Origin: Myxococcales bacterium
GTDB lineage: Bacteria > Myxococcota > Polyangia > Fen-1088
Direction of reading: 5' to 3'
Assembly (NCBI GenBank): GCA_003153875.1
Contig: PMBY01000460.1
Coordinates: 9,781-15,709, forward strand
DNA length: 5,929 nt
In this document: piece after piece, positions 5,258-5,929 of the stretch
Position numbering within the stretch: the first letter of the stretch is position 1
How the letters are laid out: the number at the start of each line of letters is the position of its first letter
The notes under the pieces: model-generated
The model's input: the letters and a program-made list of their open reading frames with translations, nothing else
The model's database searches: none
What the model was told of the DNA's origin: nothing
Program-made: the position numbers and the translations under genes

Positions 5258-5929
5258 CTACCGCAGCGAAACTTTGACCGGCGACACCTTCCAGATGTGC
5301 TCGCAGTATTCGCGAATGGCTCGGTCCGACGAGAATTTGCCCATGCGGGCGGTGTTGAGGATGGACATGCGCGTCCACGCTTGCTTCTTGTGGTACAGCT
5401 GACCCACGCGTGCCTGACAATCCACATACGACTGAAAGTCCGCGCACAACAGGAACGGATCCTTTTCCAGCAGAGACCGCACGATGGGGGCAAACAGCGC
5501 GGGATCGCCACGCGAAAAATCGCCCGCGGCGATGAGGCCCAGTGCCTCGCGCAGTTCAACGTTCTCTTGATAGATCTCCCACGGCCGATAGCCTTGGGCC
5601 CGGCGCTGCTGGATCTCGCCCACGGTCAGGCCGAAGAGGAAGAAGTTCTCCGCCCCCACCTCCTCGCGGATTTCCACATTGGCCCCATCCAGCGTGCCGA
5701 TGGTCAGCGCCCCGTTCATGGCGAATTTCATGTTGCCAGTGCCCGAGGCTTCCATACCCGCGGTGGAGATCTGCTCTGACAGGTCAGCCGCCGGATAGAT
5801 GCGCTGGCCGTTCTTCACATTGAGATCCGGAAGAAAGGCGATGCGCAGGCGATCGTTGGTTTCCTTGTCGGCGTTCACCACCTCGGCGACGCCGTGGATG
5901 AGTTTGATGATCAACTTGGCGGTGTGGTA
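5258..5929 (-). CDS. glgP: Glycogen/alpha-glucan phosphorylase, C-terminal 223 residues (5' part outside window)
   Basis: This enzyme releases glucose-1-phosphate from glycogen or maltodextrin by phosphorolysis, using pyridoxal phosphate. The frame is open from the right edge, starting [11 protein letters not shown], to TAG 5258-5260. It covers the most conserved part of the family: a [14 protein letters not shown] stretch (45-58 of the fragment), then [10 protein letters not shown], whose Lys (about 68) is the PLP Schiff-base lysine, then [16 protein letters not shown] (72-87). C-terminal family blocks follow: ENFFLFG (94-100), [12 protein letters not shown] (157-170), [18 protein letters not shown] (185-203) and EYCEHIW (207-213). 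The protein ends right after the last family block, so the C-terminus is complete. Full family members are about 800-850 residues; roughly three quarters lies beyond the right edge. It converges on the AgmX/PglI-like gene with 28 bp between stops. Whether the true substrate is glycogen or maltodextrin cannot be decided from this part. Confidence 0.97.
   Translation of the reverse strand, partial: YHTAKLIIKLIHGVAEVVNADKETNDRLRIAFLPDLNVKNGQRIYPAADLSEQISTAGMEASGTGNMKFAMNGALTIGTLDGANVEIREEVGAENFFLFGLTVGEIQQRRAQGYRPWEIYQENVELREALGLIAAGDFSRGDPALFAPIVRSLLEKDPFLLCADFQSYVDCQARVGQLYHKKQAWTRMSILNTARMGKFSSDRAIREYCEHIWKVSPVKVSLR

Noticed and set aside
4681..5559. Minus-strand open frame (292 codons)
   Set aside because: It overlaps the phosphorylase C-terminus in another frame and is antisense to the AgmX/PglI-like gene; the translation is Arg/Pro/Cys-rich and unrecognisable.

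Overview
This is a GC-rich bacterial chromosomal window with tightly packed genes. I see no mobile element, CRISPR array, tRNA or rRNA. The best clue to lineage is the plus-strand gene at 4537-5229. Its C-terminal module, with a CYEP motif, a 'DG.V' strand, a second Cys and a late Phe-Pro, resembles the AgmX/PglI-type tail common in Myxococcota and other former Deltaproteobacteria. Together with the base composition, this suggests a myxobacterium-like organism, but the assignment is inference.

Layout. Four genes lie head to tail on the minus strand from 4282 down past the left edge: a PpiC/SurA-like lipoprotein (3326-4282), an adenylate kinase with a zinc-type lid (2552-3304), a soluble double-PAS histidine kinase (1055-2521) and dTDP-glucose 4,6-dehydratase (1-1001, cut by the window edge just before its C-terminus). 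The gaps are 21, 30 and 53 bp, so one transcription unit is plausible. The lipoprotein is read divergently from a plus-strand unit. That unit starts with a possible 63-codon small ORF (4341-4532) and continues, after 4 bp, with the single-membrane-span AgmX/PglI-like protein (4537-5229). The latter converges, with only 28 bp between stop codons, on the 3' end of a glycogen/alpha-glucan phosphorylase gene (5258-5929, minus strand, N-terminus outside the window).

How the genes may fit together. Envelope functions recur: an envelope-anchored foldase-like lipoprotein, a nucleotide-sugar enzyme for dTDP-rhamnose or related deoxysugars, and a membrane-anchored TonB-like tail protein. Adenylate kinase and glycogen phosphorylase belong to energy and carbon metabolism. 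The kinase probably signals to a NarL/LuxR-type response regulator that is not in this window. I see no clearly novel multi-gene system. The points most worth a second look are a C10 homopolymer directly upstream of the dehydratase start codon, loss of both signature histidines in the parvulin domain, the unusual location and N-terminal extension of the adenylate kinase, and the possible small ORF coupled to the AgmX/PglI-like gene.
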